Shown in pieces: positions 12,271 to 24,645 of a stretch of 64,000 nt of DNA; position 1 is the stretch's first letter; the number at the start of each line of letters is the position of its first letter. Source of the stretch: Tenrec ecaudatus (lineage: Eukaryota > Chordata > Mammalia > Afrosoricida > Tenrecidae). Under the pieces are notes generated by a model. The model was not told the DNA's origin, ran no database searches, and worked only from the letters and a program-made list of their open reading frames with translations. Where the stretch lies: NCBI RefSeq assembly GCF_050624435.1, contig NC_134531.1, forward strand, positions 256,942,812-257,006,811, given 5' to 3'. Both the position numbers and the translations under genes were made by a program.

Positions 12271-13088
12271 TGTTTTTATTAAATACTTTACTGGGGTTTT
12301 TACATAGCTTATCACAATCCACACATTCATCCATTGTGGCAAGCACGTTTGCACATATGCTGCCATCATCATTTTCAAAGCATTCTCTTCCCACTTGTAC
12401 CCCTGATATCAGTCCCCATTTCTTCCCCCTCCCTCGCCATCCACCCTCATTTATAAACCCTTGATTAGTTACAGATTATAAGCGACTGTTGTCAAGAGAC
12501 TGATGATGCCCGACTCTCAAAACATATAGCGTCTGTGGTCTTAAAGACTTGAAGATAAATAAACGGCCATCTAGCTGAGAAGCCACAAAGCTCACATGGA
12601 AGATGCATACCAGCCCGTGTGATCATGAGGTATTGATGGTATCAGGTATCTAAGACCCAGAATAAAATCATACATAATGTGAATGGTGGGGGTCGGGGGA
12701 CATGGAGTGGAGACACAAAGCCCATCAGTAGACATTTGGACATCCCCTCACAGAGGGGTCACAGGGAAGAGATGAGCCAGTGAGGGTGCAGTATGGCACC
12801 AAGGAAACACACAACTTTCTTCTAGGTCTTTGGCGCTTCCTTTTCCCCATTATCATGACTTCAATTCTACCTTACAAATCGGACTAGACTAGAGCATGCA
12901 CACTGCTACAGATTAGAGCCCGCAACACAGGGAATCCAGGATAGATAAACACCTTAGGGCCAACAATGAGATTAGAGATACCCAGAGGATTGGGGAGGGA
13001 GGGGAAAAAGGGGGAATTGATCACAAGGACGAACAACGGAAAAGTGGATGAGGGGCCATGGAAGGTGACGATGTAAGTTATGAAAATC
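12271..13088 (-). mobile_element. LINE-1 insertion with twin-priming inversion, nested
   Basis: The left part (12275-12480) is the antisense 3' end with a T-rich tail. The right part (12481-13088) is the same 3' UTR in sense orientation. The outer end of the sense part ('gatgtaagttatgaaaat') lies next to the sequence at which the antisense part stops ('taattaca...'). That is the geometry of twin-primed 5' inversion. Flanking 'gctatttcc' (12257-12265) and 'tctgtttcc' (13090-13098) look like a decayed target duplication. Confidence 0.75.
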
Positions 13089-13350
13089 ATCTTCTGTTTC
13101 CTTTTACCTTCCTCCTTTCCCACTATCATGCTCACCCTTTTTTGCCTCATAGTAATTCCTCTCAGCTAGATTGCTGTTGCTCCAACACCCCCAGGATCCC
13201 TATGTTCTCCTCATTGTTGCTATTAATTACCTCATTGTTCCCGTGTCTATGGCATTTGCTCACCGCTGCCTTCCCCCTCCAGAAACTTCAGTCCCGTTGC
13301 TTCCTCCTTAGGTATGCTTCCCATGCCTATCTTACATGAGGATGTGAGGG
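13089..13350 (-). mobile_element. LINE-1 3' UTR, antisense, second block
   Basis: Continues the copy starting at 11250: 'cccactatcatgctcacc' and 'cctatctta' correspond to about 51614-51862 of the HAL1-like element, in order. It is cut by the MaLR-type element at about 13351. Confidence 0.75.
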
Positions 13351-13860
13351 AGTTAGTTTATTGTGCCAACCTGGCCAATAAACACATGTGGGGTTAATTG
13401 AAAGGCAGAGGGATAAATGTCTCAGTGAGCCTTGCCTTTCTAGTTCTTGGGTCGCTTGCTTTCTGATGATCGGACCAGGGTGCAGCTGCCTTAGCAGTTC
13501 CCTGCTTCAGCTTGTAAGGCTGACTTCCTGCAAGACATTCCCAAGTAGAAGTTGCATGGACCTACCCCGATGCAGCACTGGGTGCTGGAGAAGCTGTGTG
13601 GAGATCCCTGCCAGTGCTGAGATGCTTACACATATTCACGGACTTGGATTTCCTCCTGCAGTCCACATCATTGAGTCTGTTTTGTGAGACGGAGGAGTAT
13701 TTTGTGGATTGGTGTTGGACATAAGGGTTAATGATGGACTTGTGGGCTTGGGCAGCACTGGGTTGGAATGTTTTCTTGATGCACACTTAAACTTTATATT
13801 AAACTCTCTCTTTTTCATGAGTTTCTGTGGATTTGTTTCTTTAATGTACCCTTAATAACA
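13351..13860 (+). repeat. 5' LTR of ERVL-MaLR-type element
   Basis: About 483-510 bp, repeated in direct orientation at 14901. It opens with 'agttagtttattgtgccaacc' minus its last base and carries an ATTAAA-type polyadenylation signal near 13798. The shared 3' edge is clear to 'gtttctgtggatt' (13821-13833); a weaker match extends to 'aataaca' (13860). Confidence 0.75.
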
Positions 13861-14900
13861 TATTATGGTACCTTGGGAGAGGGGTACTGGAGAAACAAAT
13901 CATAAGATTTGTTGGATGGAGAGGAGATGTTTGCTTGACCTCCCCCTCATGGTAGTTTTTCTTCTTTGTCTAGCCAGAAGTCAGATAAAGCCACACTGTT
14001 TACTCGACTCTTTGTGGGGAAAATATGGGAAGTGTGAAAATAGAAAGTTTGTAAGCCCACTTGCTTCAGCCATCAAAATTGGATCTTTAGATGGATTTAG
14101 GCCATGCATGTAAAAAAGCTTTGAAAAGATATGCCCCACCCAGTGCTTTGGAGTACTCAGTAACCAGTAGTCTTTGCCAGAAGCTGGAAAAAATCTGGAA
14201 CCACGAAGAAAACTCCTCTCTGTGACTGAATGTTAAAGGAAGCCTGTGAGCAGGCTGAAATGCTTGCTAAGTGACCACCTGGATCTATTTGTTGAGTGGA
14301 AGTAGGAGAAATGCAGCAATAAAAAGACGGGTTGAGTTTGGCCACTGACACCTGTGGACTTGGTTTACAGGGGCGGGGAATGAGAAAATGTGAGTGGGTT
14401 GACTGGTCTAAGGTTCATGACATAGCATGAGGGGACCAGGCTTGTTGAGTATTGGTAAGAGTCCATGGTCTAAAGGCAAGGTGACCAATGGGCACCCAGT
14501 GGAGGCTGAGTGAGGCAGCCCACATTGAGTTCACCAGAACCCAACCAGATGGAGATTTTTGAGCCTGTGAACTGGTGCATATTGTTGCTGACTTCATGGA
14601 TGGCCTGTTCGGATTTGACTTGGCTTAAGGATGCAGACTTCACAAGGTTCCAACTGGAATGAAGGCTGTTCATGTAGAAAAATACGATTGTCTTCTCAGA
14701 GCACTGGGTAAGTGGGCAGAATATAAATTGGATTCCCAAAATTTGGGGGATAATGGCATGAAGTGGTTGTCTTACAAACTTTCTTAGGTGGTGGAACATA
14801 TTCACAGGATTATAGGATTAAGGTGTAGGTTTTACGTAATTTCAATCATGAAGCTAAGAATTATATACAGGTGCTAGGTTGTCAAGGGATGGACTGAGGT
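13861..14900 (+). mobile_element. internal region of MaLR-type element
   Basis: The first bases after the LTR read 'TGGTACC..GGGAGAGGGGTACTGG' (13865-13888). This resembles the primer-binding and leader segment of ERVL/MaLR elements, which are primed by leucine tRNA. The remaining 1 kb has no open frame for gag or pol, as expected for a non-autonomous MaLR. It is shorter than the roughly 1.6 kb internal region of primate THE1, as I recall it. Confidence 0.6.
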
Positions 14901-15452
14901 AGTTAGTTTATTGTGCCAAATTGGCTGATAAACACATGTGGGGTTAATTGAAGAGCGGAGGGATAAATGGTTTAGTGAGCCTTGCCTTTCTAGTTTTGTG
15001 GTCTCTTGCTTTGTGATGGTCGCACCAGGGTGCAGCTGCCTCAGCAGTTCCCTGCTTCAGCTTGCAAGGCTGACTTCCTGCAAGATATCCCCAAGTAGAA
15101 GTTGCATGGACCTACCCCGATGCAGCAATGGGTGCTGGAGCAGCTGTGTGGAGACCCCTGTCATCACTGAGATGCTTCCACATTCACTGACTTGGTTTTT
15201 CTCTTGCAGTCGACATCGTTGCATCTGTTTTATGAGATGGAGGAGGAATTTGTGGGTTAGTCGACATCATTTTGTCTGTTTTGTGAGATGGAGGAGGAAT
15301 TTGTGGATTGATGTTGGACATATGGGATAATGTTGGACTTGTGGGCTTGGGCAGCACTGGGTTAGGATGTTTTCTTGATGCACACTTAACCTTCATATAA
15401 AACTCTCTCTTATGCAAGAGTTTCTGTGGATTAAAATACACATATTAACACA
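14901..15452 (+). repeat. 3' LTR of ERVL-MaLR-type element
   Basis: Direct repeat of 13351-13860. It is longer because a 51-bp unit beginning 'gtcgacatc' is tandemly duplicated (15209-15259 and 15260-15310). Without that extra unit the two LTRs have practically the same length. A possible GGAG-type duplication flanks the pair but is not convincing. Confidence 0.75.
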
Positions 15453-16194
15453 GGAGGCAAACCAACAATAATGTAGACAATACAAAAGAAAACAAAAAAT
15501 GGAATAAAAAGAGAGAAAAAAGAAATACAGCTAGAGAGATTTATACCCCAAAAGCATAGATAATTTCATGTCTGTCCACTGACCTCTATGACTATCTCCC
15601 CAAAGGTCCTGTAAGATGTAGGGTTCCAGGAACTGGAAGTATATTGGGGTCTCCTAAGGGGCTTTGTGACTTTTCCTTGCTCTCATTGCTGATCTGTTAT
15701 ATTCCCTTCTTGGTTTGCCCCGCCGTGAGTCCCTACTATTGTCCTTTGTTGTGGTATCTTCTAGCAGGGAGACATCATTTCTCAAGCTGTTGTTGGTCGG
15801 ACATTCTTCTCTGTGTCTTAGCTGCTCTATCTACGGACATTGTCCTCAGTGTTTGGTGTGCCAATATGGGGTCTAGAACCTCACTCTCTCCTTTCCCTCT
15901 TGGTTCGCTCTGTGTGGGTGTGGCATGCTGGTCCCTCTCCCCAACCTGTAGGTTTAGTGTTGTCCTCTGTAGCACATACTTTTAGGAAGTTGGTCAGTTT
16001 AGCTCTTAGTGGGGCCGGACCTGAAGCCCACTCTGTTCATGCATTGGTTCATGTGGTTATGTTGCCCTCAAGGTTTAGTGTGCCTTGGTGGGGTCTGCAT
16101 GCAGATATTTCAAACAAACATCGTACTACTCCACATTATGATGAGATAGTTTTAATTGTAAATATGTTCAGTCAAAATGATATAAGGCCTTGAT
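15453..16194 (-). mobile_element. LINE-1 3' UTR, antisense, third block
   Basis: A-rich 'acaatacaaaagaaaac' is followed by the pyrimidine-rich segment with 'cattccc/atattccc', 'gtgagtcc', 'ggtgtgcc' and similar phrases. These follow the order of 51890-52420 in the HAL1-like element, at lower similarity. It reads as the continuation of the copy at 11250 and 13089. Confidence 0.6.
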
Positions 16195-16800
16195 GGAGTA
16201 AAATTTCTTAATTTGGCTTTTTTATCCAGGTATGTGTAACTTCCACCAAATGAATGAGTTGGACTATGCAAATAGAGTGTGTGTGACACTGACAGAGAAG
16301 AGTGGTCCGGTTTACTTTCCACTCCCCTGGCTCCAATACTGGGCCATCCTAGAAGCAGAACGAGAAAATCCAGCACCATCAAAAGAGAAAAGCTCCAGAA
16401 AGTTATAGTTAATGTCTCTACGTGAAGTGGCAGAGGCCAAGACCAGAGTCACTGAAACTGCCGAGACCCTGGGATAGAGCTCAGGAGCCAGATGGAGATC
16501 AGAGGCTGAGTCGGGCTACCATGGGATAGAAGAGAGGAGCCGTGCTAAGGCTATGAGACTGTGAGGCAGAGCCAGGCCAGCTTCCTGGTCCGTGGAGCCA
16601 GAGGCTGAAGGACCATGTTGCCTGAGAGACTGAAGACTCTATGAGACCTGGCTGATGGATGAGAAGGGCTGTTAGGGTTGAAGAATGACTATTCTTGATG
16701 CTGTCTAATCCTGGCTTTTGGTAAACTGGTCATTCACCTAATAAACCTTCTTTTGAGTCTGTGGTTCTGTGTGGCTATTGATGTGGATTATTGAATCCAA
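16195..16800 (+). mobile_element. LTR-like repeat, family unresolved
   Basis: A GC-richer block ends with 'aataaaccttcttttgagtc' (an AATAAA signal 16739-16744), then 'tgtggttctgtgtggctat'. That tail arrangement is typical of mammalian LTRs. No partner LTR or protein sequence seen. Confidence 0.4.
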
Positions 16801-18043
16801 GAGAAAAGTACGGTGTAGTGGGAGGAAAAGTTGATAGGGTAAAGAATGAGTGAGGGTGGGGCACGTATGACCTCTGCTTCACAGTCTTAGGTCTTTGATT
16901 GGTGAAGACTTACATTCTCCTCCCTTGAGTAGCCGGCCTGAGGAGGTCATATGTGACCCCTGTGCCTTTTACTATTTGACTCGTGAACATTAGTACAAAA
17001 CGAAGCTAAAGGAGTACATTAGGTCAAATGTGCCATTTATATGAGTCTGAAAATACTGCACAGAATTGTCTAAATACAAATATTTAGTGTTAGAAATTAT
17101 ATGACTTAATTTTGGTGGATTTATAAAATGCTTCAGGGGCTGTCAGGACAATCTTTAATTTATATAGTTTTGCAATACAAATGCAATCATTCCAAATTTC
17201 TGAAAGATAAAGAGTTTAGGGAATGTTTTATGTTAAACACAAGTCTTGGATTATGGGATATATTTATAAATATTTTACAGGTCCACTATTGAATCACCCA
17301 TCCTATAATACATTTCCAAAGTAAGTCAGTTACAACTCTATTTCCTTATAACATTATTTAAAGTACCTCTATCAAAGTACTTTGTACTGTAACTTTTATT
17401 CTTTTGTTTAAATACATATCACCTCATTATGTCTTACTTTTATACCACAAATTGTTCAAAAGCACTTCCGTTATCCTGCATAATATATTCCAGGAGCAGA
17501 TTCTCAGTAAATGTTCAGCTAGGAAATCTGGGTGATTAAATAAAACTCTTTTAAAAACACTTCTCAAAAGAATGAATGCTCTTCTGCTCAAACATATCAT
17601 GACTTTCCCGTTGTCTATAGATAATAAATGCTTCTTCTAGTTTATCATAAAATGCCCCTGCTAGGTTTATCAGTCCATATTTCTTGTAACTCCATCTGAA
17701 AGCCTCTTTGAACCAACTTTACATCCTCACTGCTTTCCTAATGTCCCTTAGGATATTTGACCTTCAGTTCATAACTCTTGTTTATGAAGTACATATAAGT
17801 ATATTTTATGGGCCAATTTCCTTCTCACTTCCTCTATTTTCCCTCTCTCTTCTATTCTACACAGAGGCATTTTTCATGTGTACCCTTCCCTGCAATATTT
17901 AATAAAACATTGCTGCCTTTCTATTTAAATCTTCAGTTTCTTGATGATAGGTCATTTATTGTTATAATCCCCAAAGGACTTAAGAAAGTTATATATCTTG
18001 ATTAACTTGGGAAACTTGTGCACTTTTTATCATTAAGTAGCAG
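16801..18043. other. low-repeat AT-rich DNA
   Basis: No gene, RNA or repeat family recognised. Confidence 0.4.
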
Positions 18044-18480
18044 AGTGAGTGTGATGGATTGAATTGTGTTCCTCTAAAATACATGTTGTAAATACTAACT
18101 CCTAGCTGCATATGTATAATCCCATCGTGGAATGGGTTCATTTTATGTAAATGAGGCAGCACTGTTGTATAGCAGGTCTTCAGTCAGGAGCCCTGTAGGC
18201 TCAGTTGGTTGCAATCCACAGTTCTGCAGTTCTGTTCTAAAGTAGAATGGTGAGGGATTCTGCTTCTGCAGTTTTACACTCTCAGGAACTTGCTATGGGT
18301 TGGAATTGATAGATGGCAGTGTACTGCATTTGGGTGATCTTACTGTTATATCAGCAACAGATGACTGAGCCACAAATGGGTCCATGAAGTGGGTTGATGC
18401 TGTAACAAATATATGATTATGGAGATTATGTTGGAATTGGGTACTGGCTCGAAGCTGGAAAGGTTTTAAGATGTATAATA
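18044..18480 (+). mobile_element. MLT1-type MaLR LTR, split by a SINE
   Basis: 'gatggattgaattgtgttcc' at 18051-18070 is the start typical of MLT1/MaLR LTRs. After the SINE at 18187-18342, 'gggtactggctcgaagctgg' near 18438 resembles the start of a MaLR internal region. Diverged. Confidence 0.55.
18187..18342 (+). mobile_element. afrotherian-type SINE inside MaLR
   Basis: 'aggagccctgtaggctcagt' head, 'ccacagttctgcagttctg', and the 'gttggaattgatagatggcagt' tail at 18299-18320. The order matches the other SINE copies. Confidence 0.7.
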
Positions 18481-19994
18481 GTAAAATCTAGGTTACCTTG
18501 AAGGCACTTTTGTCATACAGAGCTGTCAAATACATCTCTAATGAGGGCTAGAATGAAGTGAAGAGAGGCATACAGTCTCTATAGAAAATACATATGGCTC
18601 ATTCAACAGAATGCTGCTATTAATATGAGCATCTGATGAAGCACCAAAAATAAATGATGAACATGTACTTGTACAATAGAAGAAAGATAATATTTTCTTT
18701 TTGAATGAAGAGGCAAAGGGCCTGTCTGAATTATGTTATAAGGTTTTGTGGATAGTATACTTTGCAAATGATAAATTTAGTTATTTAACTAAATATTTTT
18801 CAAAGCAAGAACTAAAATGGCTTGCATGGTATATCCTCAGTTGTTAAAGTTAAAGGTGAGATAAAAGAGATGAACTTTAAAATTACTGTAAAAAAGGAAA
18901 TTGAAACATAAGCATTTAAAATTATCTTGTACAAAATCAAGACATAATTCTAGAAATTTCACCAAAGGCATAGCTTCTCAATGTTTTGATAATATTAAGC
19001 TTACAATTGTTCAGCTAATCAACTTCTTATGACAGCAGAGAACCTGTCAACTTAGATGGAAGGAGACACAACATAGGATGAAAGGCGAGGACTGTCCACC
19101 TCTTGAAACACTCCAGCAGGACGCAAGCTGAAAGAGCAATGTGTGCTGTTCTTCAAGTAAAGAGAGAGATAAGCCCTGAAGCAGTTTAGAGACTTGCAAA
19201 ACCAGTGTAAACGACATAGGAAGCAGGGCTTCTTGGTTCCCAAGGGGGGGAGTTACAGCCTGTTATGCTCGCTGTGCACCAGAATTGACTGGATAGTCGT
19301 AAATTGGTTTTAAAGGGTTAAACCATAGTTACTTGGGTTTCAAGTAGATCAAGGACTGCAATCATTTTTGAAAGAATAATTGATCACTATCTGCAAGGGA
19401 CACAGAAATGGGTCAGAGACTCCAAAAGAGTGGTGTTATTACTCAAATGGACTGGAATATGGGACTGTCCAAAGCTCAAGGAAGAGAATCGCCTTCTCAG
19501 TAAATGTAGATGCTGGGGTTGAATCCCAGGGAAAGGGGAGTTTGCCCAGAATCAAAGGTTTAGCCAAAAGCCAGAGTCTTGAAGACATGGTTTAAGAAAA
19601 CAAAGTAGTTGTCAAACCTTGACTGTTAATAGAGTTTCCTCCACTAATTTTGGGACTTGTTTAGTGCAAATTAGCTTATCCTTTTTTTCATTTTTTTTCT
19701 CCAAATTGTCACAAAAATGCGTACCTACCAGTAGGTTTGTCCCATTAGTGTACATTGAAAACAGATCATGTGTCCTAGATTTCAAAAGTTCACAGATGAA
19801 AATAAAATTTCCTTGGCAGTGGAATATGTCTAAATCACAGCTCACATTTAATTTGCAAAATTCAGAAGATGAACTTTTAGAGTTGGAGTTAATTAAAAAC
19901 TGGGAAACAAAATTAAACTCATAACGTTTTCCCCTTTGTCCTTCCAAAATATATGTTCTTACATGCAAGATCCTTTTTGCCCCAAATTTAAATC
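18481..19994. other. low-repeat DNA with a possible SINE tail
   Basis: Nothing coding. A weak SINE 3' fragment ('agaattgactggatagtcgtaaattgg') lies at about 19281-19308. Confidence 0.35.
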
Positions 19995-20100
19995 AACTCC
20001 AACTCCAAAAGCTCATCTGCTGAATTATGCAAATCCCCAAAATATGTGTCGTAAATCCTAGGCCCTATTTCTTGGTTGATTTGTAAAGTAGAACAGCAAT
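19995..20100 (+). mobile_element. possible MaLR LTR fragment
   Basis: 'ctgaattatgcaaatcccc' and 'aaatcctaggccctat' resemble the early part of MLT/MST LTRs. Short and diverged. Confidence 0.3.
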
Positions 20101-20104
20101 GATA

Positions 20105-20205
20105 AAGAATGCCCTCAGCAAGCTGGATGGACTCAGTGGCTGCAACAATGGATTCAAACATAGCAGTTGTGAGGATGGTGCAGAATCGAGGGGTATATCA
20201 TCCTG
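20105..20205 (+). mobile_element. BovB 3' fragment
   Basis: 'ggatggactcagtggctgca' minus its last base, then 'aacaatggattcaaacat' and 'gtgaggatggtgcagaa', give the BovB 3' segment (the 'gatggattgacacagtggctgc' region) in sense. Confidence 0.55.
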
Positions 20206-21705
20206 TCACCCACAGGTTGCCATGGTTTTTAAATTCCAATTGTTCCAAGGCTCAAGAACAAACGTTGAGAATATGCAAAAGTACATAATCATGTTGTTCA
20301 GCAGAAATATCTTCCACAAAATTGTTGTTTGAAATATCAAAGAAAAATATAATTCAGTTATGTAATATAGGATAATCAGAGAAGAATAAAAGTCAAAGAA
20401 ATATCAAAAATCCTAATTCTTAGTGTGCCTAATGAAATTTCCATAGTCTTAATCATGAGTCCAAGAGTTATTAGGAATTGTCCTCTTACGATTGCATAAT
20501 GTTTAAGCTTCATAAAGCACCTAAAATAAAATACTATTAAAATTTTAGCAACCTGTAATATTTTTATGTTCTAACAAAAAAGACGATTCAAGTCAAATAT
20601 TTTATTCCAATAAAAAGAAGTGTGATAACCACTCTAAAATAAACTGCCATAAAGGAAATACTTGCCCCTACATAGCAAAAGTTTTCAGAATGGCATCTCC
20701 TCTGGTTTTCCGTTTCTAGATGTGAACTTCCAAAGTGCTTTTCAAGAGCAAAAAGATGCATTTTCTTACTGATAAGTCTTAAACCATTTTATTATAATTC
20801 CATGATGTTTAAATTAACTGACGTGTCTATTGCCCATCTTTCTTAATCCAATCCATCATAAAAAGGCTTTGGGGGAGAAAATTTTCACTGATAGTATGCC
20901 ATTTGTATCATATTAAATAAAAAGAGAAACTATAACTACATAGATTATAGTGGATATGGATAATAGATAAAATCAGTCCACCTAATAAATAATTTCATGT
21001 TTTCTCTAATTCATAGAACTGTAAAATTATTCCAGTAAGCTTATTAAATGGACACTTTGGGGAGGACTAACTTAGCCACCAGTGTTATTTAATTCATTTT
21101 TATGTATTGTGAATGATTTGTTTGAATATATTAACTTTTTGAAAGGAAGAAACTTCATTTAATTTACTCTTAGTTCAAAGTCATAATCAATGTTAGCCTT
21201 ATTTTTGAGCTTTTAAAAAACTGTTAAAAAACAGAAGTCGTTAAAGGAGGATTCTCTATCATCTATTTAACTTACTTTAACAAAAAAAAACCTTTTTTAA
21301 ATATATAGTTGCCCTTTGATAATGTTTGAAAATTATAATTAGAGATTTGCAGGTTAATTATGTTCTGTCACACCTTTTTCTTACATTTTATGGAGCAACT
21401 CAAAATGTACAAATAAAATGACAAATATACTCAGTTTACAGATATGCTAATTTTATTTTTTACTTGTTCTTGATTCAATTATTCTTTAATTAAATATTAT
21501 AAAACTTGAGAAATCTTTTCTTAAAGTTAAAATATGTTTCCAAAGCAATTATTAAAAGGAATTTTTTCAAATGTTTATAGAATTGATTGGGTGACTTTCA
21601 TGGGCATTTTTCCTTCTGTTATATCTTCAACAACATCAACCATAATATGTTTTATGAAGGTGGTGCCTAATAATTTCTAGCATATTTATGTAATAGGTGT
21701 ATCTG
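20206..21705. other. low-repeat, very AT-rich DNA
   Basis: No supported gene or repeat family. Confidence 0.4.
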
Positions 21706-21862
21706 TCTAATCAGAAGACCCTGGGTCACACAGTTAAGAGACCACTGTGAGCTGGAAGTTTGGCTGATTGAACCCACTCAGAATTAGCTGGGAAGATAGA
21801 CCTAGCAAGCTCTTTTAGAACAGTCACAGCCTTGAAGACTCAGTAGGCTGTTTTATGTGGCA
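21706..21862 (+). mobile_element. afrotherian-type SINE, diverged
   Basis: 'agaccctgggtcacacagtt', 'ctggaagtttggctgattgaaccc' and 'cagccttgaagactcag' follow the SINE order. Confidence 0.5.
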
Positions 21863-21949
21863 TACTTGTGGTCAACATAAGTAAGAATCAAGGGATTTTT
21901 TTATATGCCTACAAATATTTTCTTAATGATGAGCATTTTGCCTTAAATT

Positions 21950-21985
<36 letters not shown>

Positions 21986-22012
21986 TAGATATAGATATAG
22001 ATATAGATATAT
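21950..22012. repeat. (GATA)n / (GATATA)n microsatellite
   Basis: About nine GATA units followed by five GATATA-like hexamers, next to the 5' start of the following BovB. Confidence 0.97.
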
Positions 22013-22029
22013 CCTACCCTCTGTCTATC

Positions 22030-24300
22030 AATTTGCTCTGCTGTGGTGGCTTGTGTGTTGTTATGCTATTAGAAACTATGTCACCGGTATTTCAAAGATC
22101 AGCAGGATCACTCACTGTGAATAGATTTCAGCAGAGCTTTCCACTTTTGAGGAACTAGCCACTGAAATCCTTATGTATAGCATCAATAGCTTGTCAGTGA
22201 GTGAAAAACCTCATGAATGGTGTCATAACATTGTCAGAGATAGTGCCAGGTGATAGGTCCCTCAGGTCGAAAGACTTTCACAATATGACTGAGGGACAAC
22301 TGCATTCTCAAAGTAGAGTTGATAGTAGAGATGTGGATGGAGTAAAGGTTTTAGGACATTCATTTGCTTATGGGCAACCATTCAAAATGGAAGTAACAAT
22401 GTATACTTTATGAAATATGAATTAAGGAATATTATAAGTTGTAAAAATGAAATAAATCATAAAAGGTTAGTATTCTAGGCATTAGTGAGCTGAAATGGAC
22501 TGATATTTTCCATCTTGAGTCAAAATCTCATGTAGTTTATTCTGGCAGGAATCACACACTCAAGCGAATGGCAATATATTCATCATCGGAAATGATATTC
22601 AAAGATATCTTGAAGTACAATGCTGTCATTGATAGTCTTATATCTATCACAAATGAGCAAATCTGATCAATACCATTATTATTCAATTTATGGACCATGT
22701 ACTAAATGTACTCAGGCAGAAAGAGAGAAATTCTACCAATGTTTTCAGTCTGAAATTGAGTAAACATTCAATGAAGATGCATTGATAATTATTGACAATT
22801 GGAATTAAAAAGTTGGAAATAAAGGGGAAGGAAGAGGAGTTGAAAAATATGGTCATAGTGATAGAAACAAAGCAAGAAGTTGTATGCTAGAGTTTTGCAA
22901 GACCAACAATTTCTTCATTGCACATACCTTTTGTGAACAACACAAAAGGTGACAAAACACAAGAACTTCTCCAGATGAAATACATAGAAATCCAACGGAT
23001 TATATCTGTGGGAAAGAATGATGGAGAAGCTCAATATCAGCAACTAAAATGAGGCCAGGGAATGAATGAACATGAGACAGACACTCAATTACTCATATTT
23101 GAGTTCAGGGTGAAGCTGAAGAAAATGAAACAAGTTCAAAAGAGCCAAAATGAGCCTATTCCACTTGAATGTTGAGAACATCTTAAGGACAGATTTCCAA
23201 CAGTGAACACTAAGGATAGAAGACCCGATGAGCTATGGGATGACATCAAAAGCTTCATAAATGAAGAAAACAATTGGTCATTAAAAATTAGGCAAGAAAG
23301 CAAAGATAGATGTTGATATAAAAAGACTCTGGAACTTGCTCTTAAATATGCAGTAGCTAAAGCAAATAGAAGAAATGATGATATTGGTGAGATGAATAGA
23401 ACATTCCCAAGAGAAACTCGAGAAGACAAACTAAATTATTATGATGAAATGTTTAAAGGACCGATATTAGAAAATAAAAAAGGAAGAACACACACAATCC
23501 ATCTGAACCTGAAAGAACTCAACCAAACAGTCATGCCTCCAGTTGCAATCTTGAAAGACCATATGGGAAAATATTGAATGATACAGGAAGCTTCAAAAGA
23601 AGATGGCAAGAATATACAGAGTCACTGCACCTAAAGAACTAGTGCATTTCCCTCCATTTCAAGAGGGAGCATGTGAGCAAGAACCAGTGGTAATTAAGGA
23701 AGAAGTTCAAGCTAAACTGGAAGTATCGAAAGTAAGGTTCCTAGAATTCATGAAATGCCAATTGAAATGGTTCAACAAGCTGATGAAGCACTGGGAGCAC
23801 TGACTCATCGGTGCCACAAAATTTGGAAGAGAATTGACCCATTTGTGTACCTATTCCCAAGAAAGGTGACTCAGTAAAATACGCAAATTATACAACAATG
23901 CCGTTAATATCGCACACAAGTAAAATTTTGCTGAAGATCATCCAACAATGGTTGCATCGGTATATCAACAAGGAACTACCAGAGGTTCAGGCTGGAGTCA
24001 AAGAGAACTTGGAAAAAGGGATGTAATTATTGATGTCATATGGATCTTTACTGAAACAGAGAATACCAGAAAAATAATTATTTGTGTTATATTGTCTACT
24101 AAAAGGCATTCAACTGAGTGGGTAATAACAAAATATTAATAGCCTTGATATGAGAGGGTTTCCAGAATACTTAATTGTGCTCATTTGGAACTTTTACATG
24201 AATAAAATGCTATTTGTGTGAAGAGAACCAGGGAATGCTGTGTGGTTTAAAATAAATGTATGCATTGAGATCGTGCCTTCTCTTCAAATTTATTCAATCT
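22030..24300 (+). mobile_element. RTE/BovB LINE, 5' two thirds
   Basis: Begins with the BovB 5' segment ('ggcttgtgtgttgttatgct' region, 22049) and continues through the endonuclease into the reverse transcriptase. It stops at 'tttattcaatctgc' (about 24303), before the YADD box. Numerous stops. The longest surviving frame, of about 97 codons, is on the wrong strand. Confidence 0.85.
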
Positions 24301-24302
24301 GC

Positions 24303-24645
24303 TTGTTGTTGTTGTTGTTGTTAGGTACCATTGAGTTGATTCTGACCCATAGAAACCCTATACTCAAGAGAATGAAACACTGTCTGTTCCTGAACCATCT
24401 TCTCAATTTAAAAATAAAAATGTTTGAGCTCATTGTTACAGCCACTGTGTCAATCCATCTCCTTGAGGGCCTCGCTCTCTTTCATTACTCTTGCATTTTA
24501 CCAAGCATGATGTCCTTCCCCAGCGACTCATCTCTCCTGGCAATATGTCCAAAGAAGTGAGATGAAGTCACACCAACCTTGCCTCTAAGGAACACTATGG
24601 CCACACCTCTTCTTTTAGCAGTCCATGATACATTCCATATTATTA
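24303..24645 (-). mobile_element. BovB 3' terminal fragment, inverted
   Basis: Starts with (GTT)n and 'taggtaccattgagttgatt', the antisense BovB terminus, and runs to 'gcagtccatgatacattcc' at about 24619-24637. It separates the two plus-strand BovB segments. Confidence 0.8.
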
